A stretch of 64,000 nucleotides of DNA from Acanthacorydalis orientalis. Lineage: Eukaryota > Arthropoda > Insecta > Megaloptera > Corydalidae. Positions 12,427-23,571 of this stretch are shown here, in pieces (within the stretch, counting starts at the first letter, position 1; the number at the start of each line of letters is the position of its first letter). Under the pieces are notes generated by a model that saw nothing but the letters and a program-made list of their open reading frames with translations, searched no databases and was not told the DNA's origin. The DNA lies in the NCBI GenBank assembly GCA_034766995.1, contig CM068313.1, positions 6,725,461-6,789,460 on the forward strand, given 5' to 3'. The position numbers and the translations under genes are program-made.

Positions 12427-12665
12427 TTCAATAATTGATGACTTTTGACTATTGATCACTTTTGAATATTGCTGGTGTGGATTTTGAAGGAAATTTCACT
12501 ATCATTTGTATAATTGTTCTAAAAATATAACATTATCATCATCCTAAGAAGATAGAGAATAAAAAAAATATTTTTCTGTGCCTTACTGCACTGAAAATGA
12601 ATATTTCGTTTTTAAATACTAAATAAAAACTGATCAATTATCAATTAATAAACATTTTCAATAAG
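12427..12665. repeat. Weak fold-back segment with TGATCA-rich ends
   Basis: The left end contains AATAATTGATGAC...ATTGATCAC and the right end CTGATCAATTATCAATTAAT, partly inverted copies. Related motifs occur near 4553, 29695 and 47214. It may be an old MITE; similarity is short and could be base-composition noise. Confidence 0.3.
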
Positions 12666-13479
12666 AAAAAATATTTTATCAAGCAGTGAAAGATATAATT
12701 TTTGAAAACTTTCTATGTATTCTAAATATTCATTATCTTTATATAAATTTTCAATCATATTAATTATTTCTTTTTTCTTGATATTTTCTAAATAATTTTC
12801 TATATCTTTTATTAAAAATACAAATACGTTTTATGATATTTCAATTTTTAATTCATAGATACCTTTATTTTAATAATTTTCAATATTTTTACTTCTGTTT
12901 TATTGAATTTGATTAAATTTCCTTCAAAACACAAAATTAATTTTTTTTTATCTTATAACTTTAATTTTAATGAACAATTTACATTACATTTTACATTTTT
13001 TATTTAGCCGAGTTTTCGAATATAAAACTAAATTATCCTCTTTTTTAAATAAAAAATTATTAAGAATAAAAAAAATCTTATAAATTTGCTTGTAATGTAA
13101 ATAAACTTCTTATAATAATAAATATATTTGAAACGATAAAAAATTTCTACTTGAAATATGTTTTAAATGTTGATTTCAAATTCACATTTCAATTCGTAAA
13201 TATAAAATTAATTGAAATTTTATTTATAGTAACTTATATTATTTAACATGTTTGTGAATATTAAATGTACAGATGAAGGAATGATAAATAGAGAAGTGTA
13301 GACAGACTTTGATAAATTCATCGTTCTTAATTAAAAGAACAATTTCTTTCAAATAAGTTCTCATCTCAATTTACATTCATGTACATAAAGAGTAATGAAA
13401 AAAGTATATACCGCAAGATTATAAAAACCATGATCCAAGACTAGACTTGCGAATAGATTCGTTTCTCGAAATTTACGAG

Positions 13480-13985
13480 CGTCCATTTTTCACTACAATT
13501 ATTCAAATCAAACTGACGTTACATAATTAAATAATCTCTGTCGGTCTTGTCTACGGCGCACCACTCTCTTTTTTTTGATATTCGAATCCGGAGGACTTGG
13601 CGAGCGAGCCGTCAAAGTTGAACATGTAAATCACACAAAATGCTTGTCTAAGAAACTATTAATCTCGGAATGGTGGATGAGAAAAGACGTGCAGTAGAAC
13701 TATGTGACTCGTATCAGTTTGGCCGCTTGCACCCACAAATAACTCTTCCTAGTGGTGGGATGTTCGTACGGTGTGAGGAGCAGTCGTATCGGTTCGAGGA
13801 TGTGGAGAACTCGTTCAGTATTTGGCGGTCGGCCGAACGCTTTATGGCACGTACGAGAAAAATTTATCTCTTCGCGATCTTATACTTCAAACTATCTAGA
13901 CGAAGTTTGCCCAGAGATTAGGAATGAACTCGGTTTAGATAAGTCGAGAGAACATATCAACGTCGCGTTCGCCTCTTTTTTATTG
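13480..13985. other. CpG-rich islet with an 83-codon open frame
   Basis: This segment has many CpG dinucleotides in a very AT-rich setting. ATG at 13670 opens 83 codons (MVDEKRRAVELCDSYQFG...), and an overlapping frame runs to 14066 into a TA array. I recognise no domain and see no clear splice sites. It could be a promoter or 5' exon, a conserved non-coding element, or an unrecognised mobile sequence. Confidence 0.4.
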
Positions 13986-14016
13986 ACTTATGTACAGTTT
14001 CATTTTACAACATACA

Positions 14017-14065
14017 AATACATACATACATACATACATATATTATATATATATATATATATATA
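14017..14065. repeat. (CATA)n(TA)n compound microsatellite
   Basis: CATA tetranucleotides pass into about 10 TA units. Confidence 0.9.
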
Positions 14066-14364
14066 ATTTTAAGGATTATATTTATTGCGAATAGCATAGT
14101 TCAAACTATAAATTCATTTTTAATGTTTATACTTTATTTATTATAAATTCTAGTAAAAGTATATCTTCACTGCTTGCATTGCTTTACAGCAAGATTTATA
14201 TTAACAGAGGATATAATTATTTACACACAAACTTATCTCTATTTTTGTATCGAATTTTTATTAAGTTGAAAATGGCGATTAATTTTTTTTTCTTTAATAA
14301 CTGGTTTTAACACTCAGTATATAATAGAACATTAGATGTATTTCTTGTATAAAATACAATAACA

Positions 14365-14570
14365 TTAGGTTGGTTCAAAAATAATTGCGGTTTTTATGTA
14401 TCGAGTATAACGATACATAGTTAAAAATTATATTTATTAATCAAAATAAAAACTATTGAGCTGCCCATTTTCTCCTAACGGGAAACAATTTTGGTTATAT
14501 CTACAAGATAAAATAGGAAATAGAAGTGTTTTGTTCAAATTACATTTACGAATTATAAATTAACCATTGA
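14365..14570 (-). mobile_element. Truncated mariner 3' end, first of a tandem pair
   Basis: It starts TTAGGTTGGTTCAAAAATAA and carries the antisense end of a transposase including CTCCTAACGGGAAACAA. The same arrangement repeats at 14613 in the same orientation, so two 3' ends lie head to tail. Confidence 0.75.
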
Positions 14571-14612
14571 TCAAATCTTTTATTAGTTTGAAAAAATAAA
14601 AATGATATTTTA

Positions 14613-15180
14613 TTAGGTTGCAAAAATAATTTCGGTTTTTACTTATTGATTATAAAGACACTTATATAAATGAAAGATTATATTTATCAATCAAAATAAA
14701 ACTATTTCATGCAAAAATGTCTCCCAACGGGAAACAAGTTTGTTTATTCCTATAAGATAGAATTCTGGAATAAACGAATTCATCGAAAGAACTTTGGGAT
14801 GATGCTTGATCTTTGAAAACCTTCTCTTGTAGGACATTACTCAAATGTTTGAAAAGATAATCTGTCGGAGACAAGTCCGGACAGTAAGGTGGATGAGGTA
14901 AGATTTCATATGCCAATTAATTTAATTTTCTTAAAGTCGTTTGTGAGACATGTGGCCGAGCATCGTCATAAAGAAGATTTATTCCTTTTCAATTGATTAA
15001 TGCTTGCCGTAAATAATACAACTTCTCATGCATTTTTTCAATTTCCTGGTACTATTTTTCTGCTGTTATTTTCAATGACTAATTTAAGAGGTTATACGAT
15101 GCCATCACTCCCATCAATGCGTATTTTACAGACTCACTGGACTAAGCGCATGGCCTTTAATGAAGACTATGTCGTGAAAT
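14613..15180 (-). pseudogene. Mariner transposase fragment (catalytic part)
   Basis: From the end TTAGGTTGCAAAAATAA the minus strand encodes the C-terminal half of a mariner transposase. In protein order it reads ITAEK...YQEIEKMHEKL, a YDDARPHVSQTTLRKLN block with the second catalytic Asp, LPHPPYCPDLSPTDYLF with the third Asp, and an INKL-like end. The first 69 codons of the last part (14916-14707) are open; upstream parts contain stops and a shift. The HTH half is not present beyond about 15180. Confidence 0.8.
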
Positions 15181-15769
15181 AAAATCATTTTTTTTCCAAA
15201 AAACGGTGATTAGTTTACTTTTTTACCATACTTATCAAACGATCCATGTACTATTATTTTATCAGTTAACCGCTCCATCTTATAAGAGTTTTTTGCCTTG
15301 TTGAAAGTTTAAAACAATTTTCTTAAAAACGAAAGTGTCTATAACAATTTATAAATTCTAAAAAAAATGAAAATTTAAAATGTTATTACTAGTGAAACAA
15401 TAATGCGAGACAAGTTATTCACTATAAAAAGATGAGGAATGATGACATCTAAAGTGATATTTATCAAATTCTTCTTTTTATCTGCAAATTTCACATTTAA
15501 ATAAGACTTCACTTGAAGTCAAAATGAACTATTCGTAGCAAACTGCTTAATATTATTATTACTTCTTTTTCGTTAACTCTATTTACTATTTTTTATAAAC
15601 CGTTATTATCTTAATAGTAATAATTATTCTAAAAACGTTAAATCTTCTTTTTTATGAACTTTGATGCATAAATGTGTTACGTTGTTTAAAATAAACAGAA
15701 ACTTTTGTGCAATTGTTATGTAACTGTGAACATATCATTGTCTACTGATTGAAGAGTTTACTTATGAAA
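15181..15769. other. AT-rich stretch, nothing recognised
   Basis: No gene, repeat family or island was seen. The upstream part of the 14613 mariner may once have extended here but is not recognisable. Confidence 0.4.
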
Positions 15770-16245
15770 ATATTTAACGAACGTGTACTGTGCAACGTCG
15801 TTATTTGCGTTTAAAACAAACAGCATAGCAGATATAAAGCGAGACGAGCTTCTAGTCGCAAAGATACGCGCCGCATGCAACAAACAATACATCTTTGTCG
15901 TCACATATATTGCAAGTTAGCGTACATGCAACTGTTGGAGTGGATTCTGCAAGCCAGCAATTTCCTGCACTAAAATCCAGAAACAGCGTCTACTTCCGTT
16001 CATATCGGTGCAGCGGCGTCATAAGCTCGCACGTTTTTCTCGCCGACGCGTTCGCTAGACGAATCGCTCGGCTGTTTTTTTCGTCTAAAATCATTTATAA
16101 AAGCATCCCAAATAAATATCATGTTGAAGTCTTGAATATTTTTCACAAAAGATGTACGACTCCTGTGTTCTCAGTCGTTTCGTTACGGAATATAAATAAA
16201 CGAAATAAAACATTTCTGACGTACGCGAAAGTTTGACATGTGCTC
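15770..16245. other. CpG-rich islet
   Basis: It is dense in CpG (for example CGCGCCGCATG, CTCGCCGACGCGTTCGC) in an AT-rich desert. A 113-codon plus-strand frame at 15895-16236 crosses it, but the peptide has no recognisable domain. A promoter or conserved regulatory element is as likely as an exon. Confidence 0.4.
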
Positions 16246-16443
16246 GAGGAAACTTATATACATTATTTTATTAAATATTCGGGCGTTGTGTGTGAGTAGT
16301 ATATTTTTACGAATATGTATATACTTCTTTGAACGCTTCTTTATACATTACTTGAGGATGTATTCGGCGAACCATTTATTTGACAGCTGAACGTGTAGAG
16401 TGTATTCTAATATGAATATTGCAATGATTATATGTATATGTAC

Positions 16444-16444
<1 letters not shown>

Positions 16445-16479
<35 letters not shown>

Positions 16480-16493
16480 GTGCATATATATAT

Positions 16494-16533
<40 letters not shown>
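16445..16533. repeat. (TA)n array abutting a mariner end
   Basis: Two TA blocks are separated by GTACGTGCA. The second block runs directly into a mariner terminal repeat. Confidence 0.95.
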
Positions 16534-16534
<1 letters not shown>

Positions 16535-16535
<1 letters not shown>

Positions 16536-16620
16536 GTTGGTGCAAAAATAATTGCAGTTTGTACATATCAAGTATAAAGACGCATATATGAGTTAAAAAA
16601 TTTATTTATTATTCAAAATA
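16535..16620 (-). mobile_element. Solo mariner end inside a TA array
   Basis: TGTTGGTGCAAAAATAATTG matches the mariner terminal repeat. The next 60 bp follow the ends at 14365 and 14613 (TATCAAGTATAAAGAC, then an ATTCAAAATAAA block). Transposase sequence is not recognisable beyond 16620. Confidence 0.7.
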
Positions 16621-18758
16621 AAGAAAATTGGTCTGACAAGACAATACAGATCTTTTTTTCGTCTCTGAATTCAACTTCTAACAGAAAAGTGTGAAAAAGA
16701 CATCTTCCGAGCGCAAATACTTTGATAAATCTATTCATACATTTGGTTATTGAAATAACGGCTCAAAAAACCCCACAAAAAACAGCAGGTTTCAATGGAA
16801 CCTCCTAATATATAAAAAATACACCACTTGTATAATAAAATTAAATAATATAACACTTAAATCGATAAAATACAGTAAAATTTGAAACATTCTATGATTA
16901 TTAAAGTCTATTTATATTTTCATAGATTTAACATTAACTCATTTAATGAATTGAAGTATTTTTTAGAATGTACTGGAAATACAACTCTACTAAAAATATA
17001 AAAAATGCTAAAACTAGAATATGTGATGGTAGAGAAAAACTATATGTAATCAAATATAATATATTTATGCCTACTGAAACTTTCGTTTACAACAGAAATA
17101 AACTTAAGGAAAAGTTAGAAAGAACTGGCAATAAAAATAATGTAAAAATATTATGATGGAAATGCTTGAGTCGTAAACAGTATCAGTTAGTATAAATATT
17201 TTAAATACTTGAAACGTATCGATAAATTTAAACGGAAGACACGTGCTTCGCCTATTTGGTTCCGTTTCATGTATAAAACGGCACAGCGTCGTAAATTTTA
17301 TATTGCTACAAATTTGTTCGTTGGTTCGTCTATCAGTGTTTGTTTCATATTAAAAATTATTTTATATTATTTTCTGCCGTTTTATATTTAAGAATGTGTT
17401 CAGGAAGATACTTTTATATTCTTTTAATGAAAATTTATAAAGTTTTCTTTTCAATAAGCAGATATTTTTTTATATACATCTTAGTGATATAAATAAACAA
17501 AATTCACTATGATTTGTAAATTTAAATAAAAACATATTAATTACATAAACATACTATCATTATTAAAGATTTTTAATGAATTAATAAAATAAATTTATGT
17601 ATAAAAATGTACACAATCTGTTTCAAAATGTTTTTCACTGATCACAAAATCAAATTTATTTAAGTATTAATTTTTTTGTATATTGTATATTGAAATATTT
17701 TGTTTCTTTTTATAATTCTTGTAAATTATTTGAAATAAATTTCGTAACATATTACTGTTCTAATTTTTCATTTATATTTTTATTTATTAATAAATATTGA
17801 ATAGTTTTCGTGATGCAATCAGAAAATAACAGTAAGTAAATACAACTGAAATTCGTTTTTAAAAATGAATTCTTTTTTAATCTCAAAAACTATGAAAACG
17901 TTATAACTTTGAATTTTGAAGATGATAGTATCGTTATCAAAATAATTAACGTAACAATCAATGATGATTTATTAAACATTTTTGAACAGATAATAATTTT
18001 TAATAAGAATAATTTTATGATTTGGGCTGAAAAAATCATTCATGAATTTGAATTTAGCAACGGTGTCAGAACTGTATTAAGAAACTTACTTGTTAAAATA
18101 ATCATAAAACATTTTTTAACATTGCTGAAAGGCTCCTTTAAGGACATGTTGCAAGAAATTTGTCATAGCTATTTAAATTTCTTCAATGTCATCCAAATAA
18201 GTTCAGTTTTATTTCAATTTCTAGTTTAAGTAAACATAAATAATTAAAAGATAGCAAATCAGACGAATATTAAAAATTTATTAAGAACAAAAATATTTTC
18301 GGATTCCAAAAATCAGCGAAAGACAATCTATTTACTTCTTAAAAAAAATCCAAGGCGACAAATTGACTTATTCTCGATAAAAAAAACATTTTCAATTTTT
18401 GTCATTAAGCGATTAAATACATGAAAATACTATTTTCCATTAGCAGCTCTGTTCTCAAACAAACTCTTTAGATAGAGCTGCCTTTTAATAGGTAATTATA
18501 TCAATTTAAACAATTTCTGAAGAAGACATGTAATCATTTTATATATTAATCGTAAAAATTTGATACACAACTTATATTTCAGATTTATTACTTATATATA
18601 TATATGTAAAAAAAATCAACAAATTATAATTAATTCGTCTCTAAAATGAAAGTATAAAAAAATGTTTTGTTATCATTACTGATGCATTTAAATAAATTAG
18701 TTTCACAAAAAAGTTTAGAAACCGGTTAGTTTTTTTTTTAAAAAAAAGTAAATGTTCA

Positions 18759-18761
<3 letters not shown>
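16621..18761. other. AT-rich stretch with short unsupported frames
   Basis: Open frames at 16968-17156, 17209-17391 and 17909-18229 have AT-driven composition (Ile, Lys, Asn, Phe) and no family features. I do not call them genes. Confidence 0.4.

Positions 18762-18799
<38 letters not shown>
18762..18799. repeat. (TA)n array, left of a MITE
   Basis: About 19 TA units ending directly at the fold-back element. Confidence 0.95.
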
Positions 18800-18800
<1 letters not shown>

Positions 18801-18801
<1 letters not shown>

Positions 18802-18915
18802 GATTCAATTTAGGCTTCCACATTAAGATACTAAAAAAATTACAAAAAGTAAACAGTATGATTTTTTTTATTTTTGTGACTTTTTAATACTTTCATGTGG
18901 AAGCCTAAATTGAAT

Positions 18916-18917
<2 letters not shown>
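18801..18917. mobile_element. Fold-back MITE inside a TA array
   Basis: The ends TGATTCAATTTAGGCTTCCA and its inverse enclose about 45 bp. The inverted arms are some 36 bp, giving a strong hairpin of 117 bp. TA arrays flank it on both sides, which fits insertion into one array. The same terminal motif recurs at 28472-28652. Confidence 0.8.

Positions 18918-18919
<2 letters not shown>

Positions 18920-18964
<45 letters not shown>
18920..18964. repeat. (TA)n array, right of a MITE
   Basis: About 22 TA units, probably the other half of the array at 18762. Confidence 0.95.
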
Positions 18965-18967
<3 letters not shown>

Positions 18968-18970
<3 letters not shown>

Positions 18971-18977
18971 GACGTCA
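18968..18977. promoter_or_regulatory. Perfect CRE palindrome TGACGTCA
   Basis: An exact TGACGTCA within TATGACGTCATAA lies 40 bp before the ATG of the 19015 ORF. CREB/ATF-type bZIP factors bind this site in animals. Binding here is inferred only. Confidence 0.4.
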
Positions 18978-19014
18978 TAACAAAATGTCAAAGTGATGCT
19001 GACCAGAAATAAAC

Positions 19015-19253
19015 ATGGCTGGATTGATAAGTGAGCATTTTACGGAAATCAAATCCGAAATTTCCGGATCATTTATGTGGGCCCCCTTATCGAAAAGCTC
19101 TGAGGTAGATAAGCTCACTATATTATCCGGTACATTGGCCGTGACTGGAGCATTATGCAAGGCGATGCGGCCAACGGTCTTGCTATTTATCACTGACAAT
19201 GAAAAGAATGGGTCAATCGAATCTACTAAGTCTGTATTTGTCTACACACGTAC

Positions 19254-19254
<1 letters not shown>
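19015..19254 (+). CDS. Candidate short ORF or exon downstream of a perfect CRE palindrome
   Basis: From ATG at 19015 (context AAACATGGC) the frame is open through about 80 sensible codons before it runs into a (TA)n array that translates as IYIYIY. The peptide begins MAGLISEHFTEIKSEI and includes a small hydrophobic stretch, LSGTLAVTGALC. Base composition is clearly less AT-rich than the flanks, and the island is bounded on both sides by TA arrays. The opposite strand is open too, so the coding strand is unproven. No family recognised. Confidence 0.25.

Positions 19255-19256
<2 letters not shown>

Positions 19257-19298
<42 letters not shown>
19257..19298. repeat. (TA)n array
   Basis: About 21 TA units that close the GC-richer island carrying the CRE. 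Confidence 0.95.
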
Positions 19299-19300
<2 letters not shown>

Positions 19301-19424
19301 TGTATATACACGCATACATATATCTTAATAAAGACACGTATATTCTTTGAACTTCAGACATTTTCTGTTCTATTTGAAATTGTAATAGAACTACTGAAAA
19401 CCAAATCTACGAATACATATATCT

Positions 19425-19427
<3 letters not shown>

Positions 19428-19473
<46 letters not shown>
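19428..19473. repeat. (TA)n array
   Basis: About 22 TA units. Confidence 0.95.
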
Positions 19474-19477
<4 letters not shown>

Positions 19478-19670
19478 CAATTCCTTTCTTTCGAAGCGTT
19501 TAATCAATTTTTGATGTACTATTAATGAAATTTACTTCCTTTTCTTTCAAGAAAAAATATTATAGAATAGAAAATATCTTATTTCATTCATAATGGTATT
19601 CGAATTTTAATACAACATTCAAAAATTATTTAACACAAATCTTAAATACAAATAAATGTACTTTTTACAG

Positions 19671-19676
19671 ATTATT

Positions 19677-19708
<32 letters not shown>

Positions 19709-19710
19709 TT
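19671..19710. repeat. (ATT)n(TA)n compound microsatellite
   Basis: About seven ATT units pass into eight TA units. Confidence 0.9.
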
Positions 19711-19729
19711 TAAAAATGAAACAGTGATG

Positions 19730-20035
19730 CCGTTAACCAGTGGTCTGTTTCACGGTGTACAACGAATAAGGGTACACGATTTCAGTGTAAAACCGATATG
19801 AAATTTATTCAAAATATTGTATTCACAGAGGAAAAAATTTGTTCCACATTTTAATACTATATTTTGTTATGTTAATTTTTTGAACTTTTCCAATAAAAAT
19901 TTTACGATTAACATTTTAAATAAATCTTTATTTGTATGTATAATTTAGTAATTTGTGTTATTTGTTAGGGAAAGGGGAACGAACTTTAGTGCACAAGTGG
20001 CGGAATCCTCAAATTTTACAAAAGTATTTTTTTTA
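19730..20035 (+). repeat. Dispersed repeat R1, copy B
   Basis: Partner of 1395-1705 in the same orientation. The best conserved block runs from GAAATTTATTCAAAATATTG to TTGTTAGGGAAAGG. The copy here has no mariner beside it, which helps set the limits of the repeat. Confidence 0.7.
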
Positions 20036-20394
20036 TAAAGTTTCTATAATGAAAATACAGCAAATAGCAGAAATAGAAGCATACAAGCATAAATAGAAAA
20101 ACAAATTTCTAAATGAACAAATGAATAACAAGAAAAATTCTATATTCTACTCCTAAAAAGATAGAAATCAGATAAAGGCAGAATCAGATAGACAGTGTAA
20201 AAGAACACATCTAAAACTGGCTTGAAAAATCTACATTGACAACCATTATCCACCTGAATATGACAGAAAAGAAACCATCAGCGAGAGAAAACATAAAAAA
20301 CGATAACCGAAAGGAAAACAAACGAACAAATTGAATTTTTCTGAAAAATAGTGTTTTATTAGTCGTATTGTTTTATTTCAATTGTATTTGAAAT

Positions 20395-21345
20395 GAATAA
20401 TTTAATTTTATCATTACTTACAGAGATAAGAATCTTTAAATGTTCAAATTTAGTATTTTAAAGATTTTACAAATACACCCATCTCTCAAATCCTCGGAGA
20501 TATTGTGACACTAAAATTTTAAATGAGTTCTAGTCACTTTAGTTCTTCGTTTAGGAATACAAATATTGAAATTCAAACTAACTTTACAATAAATAAACAT
20601 TTCAATGGATTTTAGTACCCAAAATATTTTTATTTTATAAAAAAATGACATTCTCTTCATAGTATTTTAACTTTTTATTTCTTAAAATCTATTATATTTA
20701 ACTATGATTTTATTTTATGGTAGTTGAGATCCTCCAGGGAATTCAAATCTAAGTGTACAATTTTAATATTCTAACCGTTTTACAAACAAACTCGCTTCAT
20801 AACACCTAAAATATTGTGACTCTAAAATTCCAAATGAATGATAATCACTTTAATTCTTCATCTATTAACAATAAATATTGAAGTTAAAACTTATTTTTCA
20901 GCAAATAATCATTTCGATGAGTGTCAGTTACTAACATTTTTCTAATTTATAAAAAATAGTTTTTTATATTATTTTTACTTTTTATTTCTTAAATTCTACC
21001 ATATTCAACTATGATTTTATTTATATTAATTGAGATCCTCCAGGGAATTCAAATTTAAGTCTATAATTTCAATTTTTTAACGCTTGTATAAATACACTCG
21101 CTTTTCAAAATCTCAAAGATATTGTGAATCTCTAAAGTTATTAATCAGTTTTAGTTCACTTCAGTTATTTATGAACAAAAGTAATAAACTTGGAACTTTA
21201 CAATGCGTTTCAGTACATATTTTTTTAATTTAATAAAAATTCAATTCTTTTCATATTTCTGATTATTAAATAAATTATATAATATTAGCAATGATTTTAT
21301 TTTATAGTAGTTAAGATTTTTTATTGAATTTATTTATAGTTTGAG
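20395..21345. repeat. Tandem repeat, unit about 300 bp, three units plus a part
   Basis: The anchor ATGATTTTAT lies at 20704, 21011 and 21291. GAGATCCTCCAGGGAATTCA lies at 20726 and 21032, and TATTGTGA at 20501, 20812 and 21120. Spacing is therefore 280-311 bp. Units have diverged by substitutions and small indels. No coding frame is conserved, so duplicated exons are unlikely; a satellite-like or degenerate local duplication fits. Confidence 0.8.
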
Positions 21346-21436
21346 AAATAAAATATATAATCTGGCTTTAAAATCCAAAGGCTTGGTCTGGAGTAAAATT
21401 AAAATTAATTTGCTGGTCTAAGAAATAAAGAGAAAC

Positions 21437-21438
<2 letters not shown>

Positions 21439-21478
<40 letters not shown>
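21439..21478. repeat. (TA)n array
   Basis: About 20 TA units, 95 bp after the end of the tandem repeat. Confidence 0.95.
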
Positions 21479-21479
<1 letters not shown>

Positions 21480-21481
<2 letters not shown>

Positions 21482-22000
21482 GTAAATATAAATTAAAATT
21501 TATATGAAATGAAGATATACTTTCGATATAAATGTATGATACATAACTTATTTACTTCATCCGTTAATTCAACGCACGAATATTCAATTAGATTTCTGTT
21601 ACGTTTACTGATAACTAAAACCGGTGGATTTAAATCAATGGATTTCCATATATCTATGTGCAATGTTTGAACTAATAATAATTTTATGTATGCGAAGTGC
21701 AACGTTTGAACTAACTCAACTTAGTTCAAATATATAATAAGATTTGTGGTCAGATTTTCCACCTAATGTTTAATTTTGAACTTGTGCATTAATTCACATT
21801 TCCACTAAGCGCTTCAACTTTACTCAACAAATATTTATTTTAATTTCAATTACGCTTATTTTGTAAACTTTCAAGAAAAAACTGTGATTTATTAAAATAG
21901 TATAGTTATAAATTTAAATTATTTCCAAGTGTTTCTCGTTTATAATCTGTTATTCGATAAATAGTTAAACATATATTTTATTCAAACATATTTTCTGTAT
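21480..22000. other. AT-rich stretch, nothing recognised
   Basis: A 69-codon minus-strand frame (21702-21493) has no recognisable features. Confidence 0.4.
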
Positions 22001-22023
22001 TATATATATATATATATATATAT
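22001..22023. repeat. Short (TA)n array
   Basis: About 11 TA units just before a hairpin. Confidence 0.9.
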
Positions 22024-22027
22024 TATT

Positions 22028-22058
22028 GTGTTACAGGATTTGAAAAATCCTGCAACAC
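22028..22058. other. Near-perfect 14-bp hairpin
   Basis: GTGTTaCAGGATTT pairs with AAATCCTGcAACAC around a GAA loop, with one mismatch. It is followed by a CA run. It may be a fold-back relic of a transposon end or an RNA hairpin; its role is unknown. Confidence 0.6.
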
Positions 22059-22194
22059 ACACACACGCAAACAAGCAAATATGATGACGGAAACGTAGAC
22101 GAAGAAATTTTTTTAGAAATAAAACCAATTATTCACGCCATCTTCACACAAAAATCGAATCTCTTCAAAGACAGGAAAAATACCTACAAGAAAA

Positions 22195-22560
22195 TATGAA
22201 CAACAAATACTTCTCGTACGTTTAAATTCACCCGCGGCGGAGGGCACAGCGAAAGAAAGCTCGCTCACAACATAAAAATGGATAAAAGATAAAAAGCTCT
22301 ACCATCGTTTCACCCCCGCGGACGCCTCAACGTACCGTCGAACTGTGGCCGCGTAGTCGTATAAGTATATAAAAGAAAAGGGAACAAAACATGCACTGTT
22401 CGAAGAATCGAACGGATGGACATAGGGTATAAAAAAAACGAGAACTAGCCATGTTCAATTCAACTATTGGAAGAATTTTCGAGACGTGAAAGTTGCTATC
22501 TAGCGCTTTCGAATCGCTCTACGAAACCGTAAGAATGCCTTATTGGGTCGGATACACACA
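22195..22560. other. CpG-rich islet
   Basis: It contains CACCCGCGGCGGAGGGCACA, CCCCCGCGGACGCC and many further CpG. No long open frame crosses it. The sharp contrast with AT-rich flanks suggests a promoter or conserved non-coding element, unassigned. Confidence 0.4.
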
Positions 22561-22890
22561 AGCTGGATATTGATGTTGGTTAATTTATCGTTGCTTTTCT
22601 TGACATATAGAAAGTGTAATAAATTCTTAAATTTATAACCGAGTCAATATTTTCTTCGCATACGTGATATGAAATTTTCAATTTATTTTGTTTCGCTTCT
22701 ATTAAACACCGACTATGAAAATTTACTGATATATAGAATTTTTGAAATAAAGAAATAAATATATAATGATATTGAAAAAGCATACTTTAATTAAACAAAA
22801 ATTAACCTCATAAAATAAAAAATAAAACAAAAACATTTATTCTATATTAATTAATGCAATAATTTGACTTAACAATCAATAAATAATGTA

Positions 22891-22955
22891 AGGTTGGTAG
22901 AAAAATAAGTGCGGTTTATGACCTTCAGATTCATATACATTTTACTCTTTTTTGA
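22891..22955 (-). mobile_element. Solo mariner 3' end
   Basis: AAGGTTGGTAGAAAAATAAG and the following GTGCGGTTTATGACC block are the inverse of the right end of the element at 23572-24127. Only this end remains. Confidence 0.7.
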
Positions 22956-23571
22956 TTTCTCTATTTGTTTTAAGTGGTCTAGAACCACATCCCCCTGGTT
23001 CTTAAATAAAATTCAAGGTAAAACTCTTATAAGTAATTTATTTTATTCAGATGAAGTAGATACGAAATATATTTAATAAAAAAAATGTCAAAAAAGTAAT
23101 GTTTGAGATATTTTTTAAAATTTTTTTCATTACTTTTCAATGATTAAATGTAAAATAAAATGAGAGGTTTTAAAAAACACTGTATTTCTATGATAAAAAT
23201 ATATCTTCTCATGTTGTTTTACTAGTCATGTTCCTAACGCGTCACCTGAATAGTCCAGTTAAGTCTAGCTTTGATTTTTGAATAATTTGAAGATAATTTG
23301 AAATATTCATGTTTTATATAGATAAACTAATTGAAGAAATTCAAAATCGGAAGTTAGTCGCAGAAAATAGATTAAATTGTTCTTTTTTAGTCAAATTTTT
23401 GCATTTTTCAGAGCTAATATACAGAAAAATGGGATGCAAACTGGACTAATAATTAATTGTTGATCATTTTCATCAGATCATTTTTGTTACTTGCGTGATT
23501 GAGAATTTATGTATGAAAATAAACGTACTTTAATCATTAAATATTTGATTTTTCAGTTATGTTAAAAATTA

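Noticed and set aside
17909..18229. 106-codon plus-strand frame
   Set aside because: Composition is dominated by Ile, Asn, Phe and Leu, as expected from AT-rich DNA, and there is no recognisable domain.
20395..21345. Tandem repeat considered as duplicated exons or a CRISPR-like array
   Set aside because: No conserved frame or splice sites; units of about 300 bp without short repeats and spacers do not fit CRISPR.
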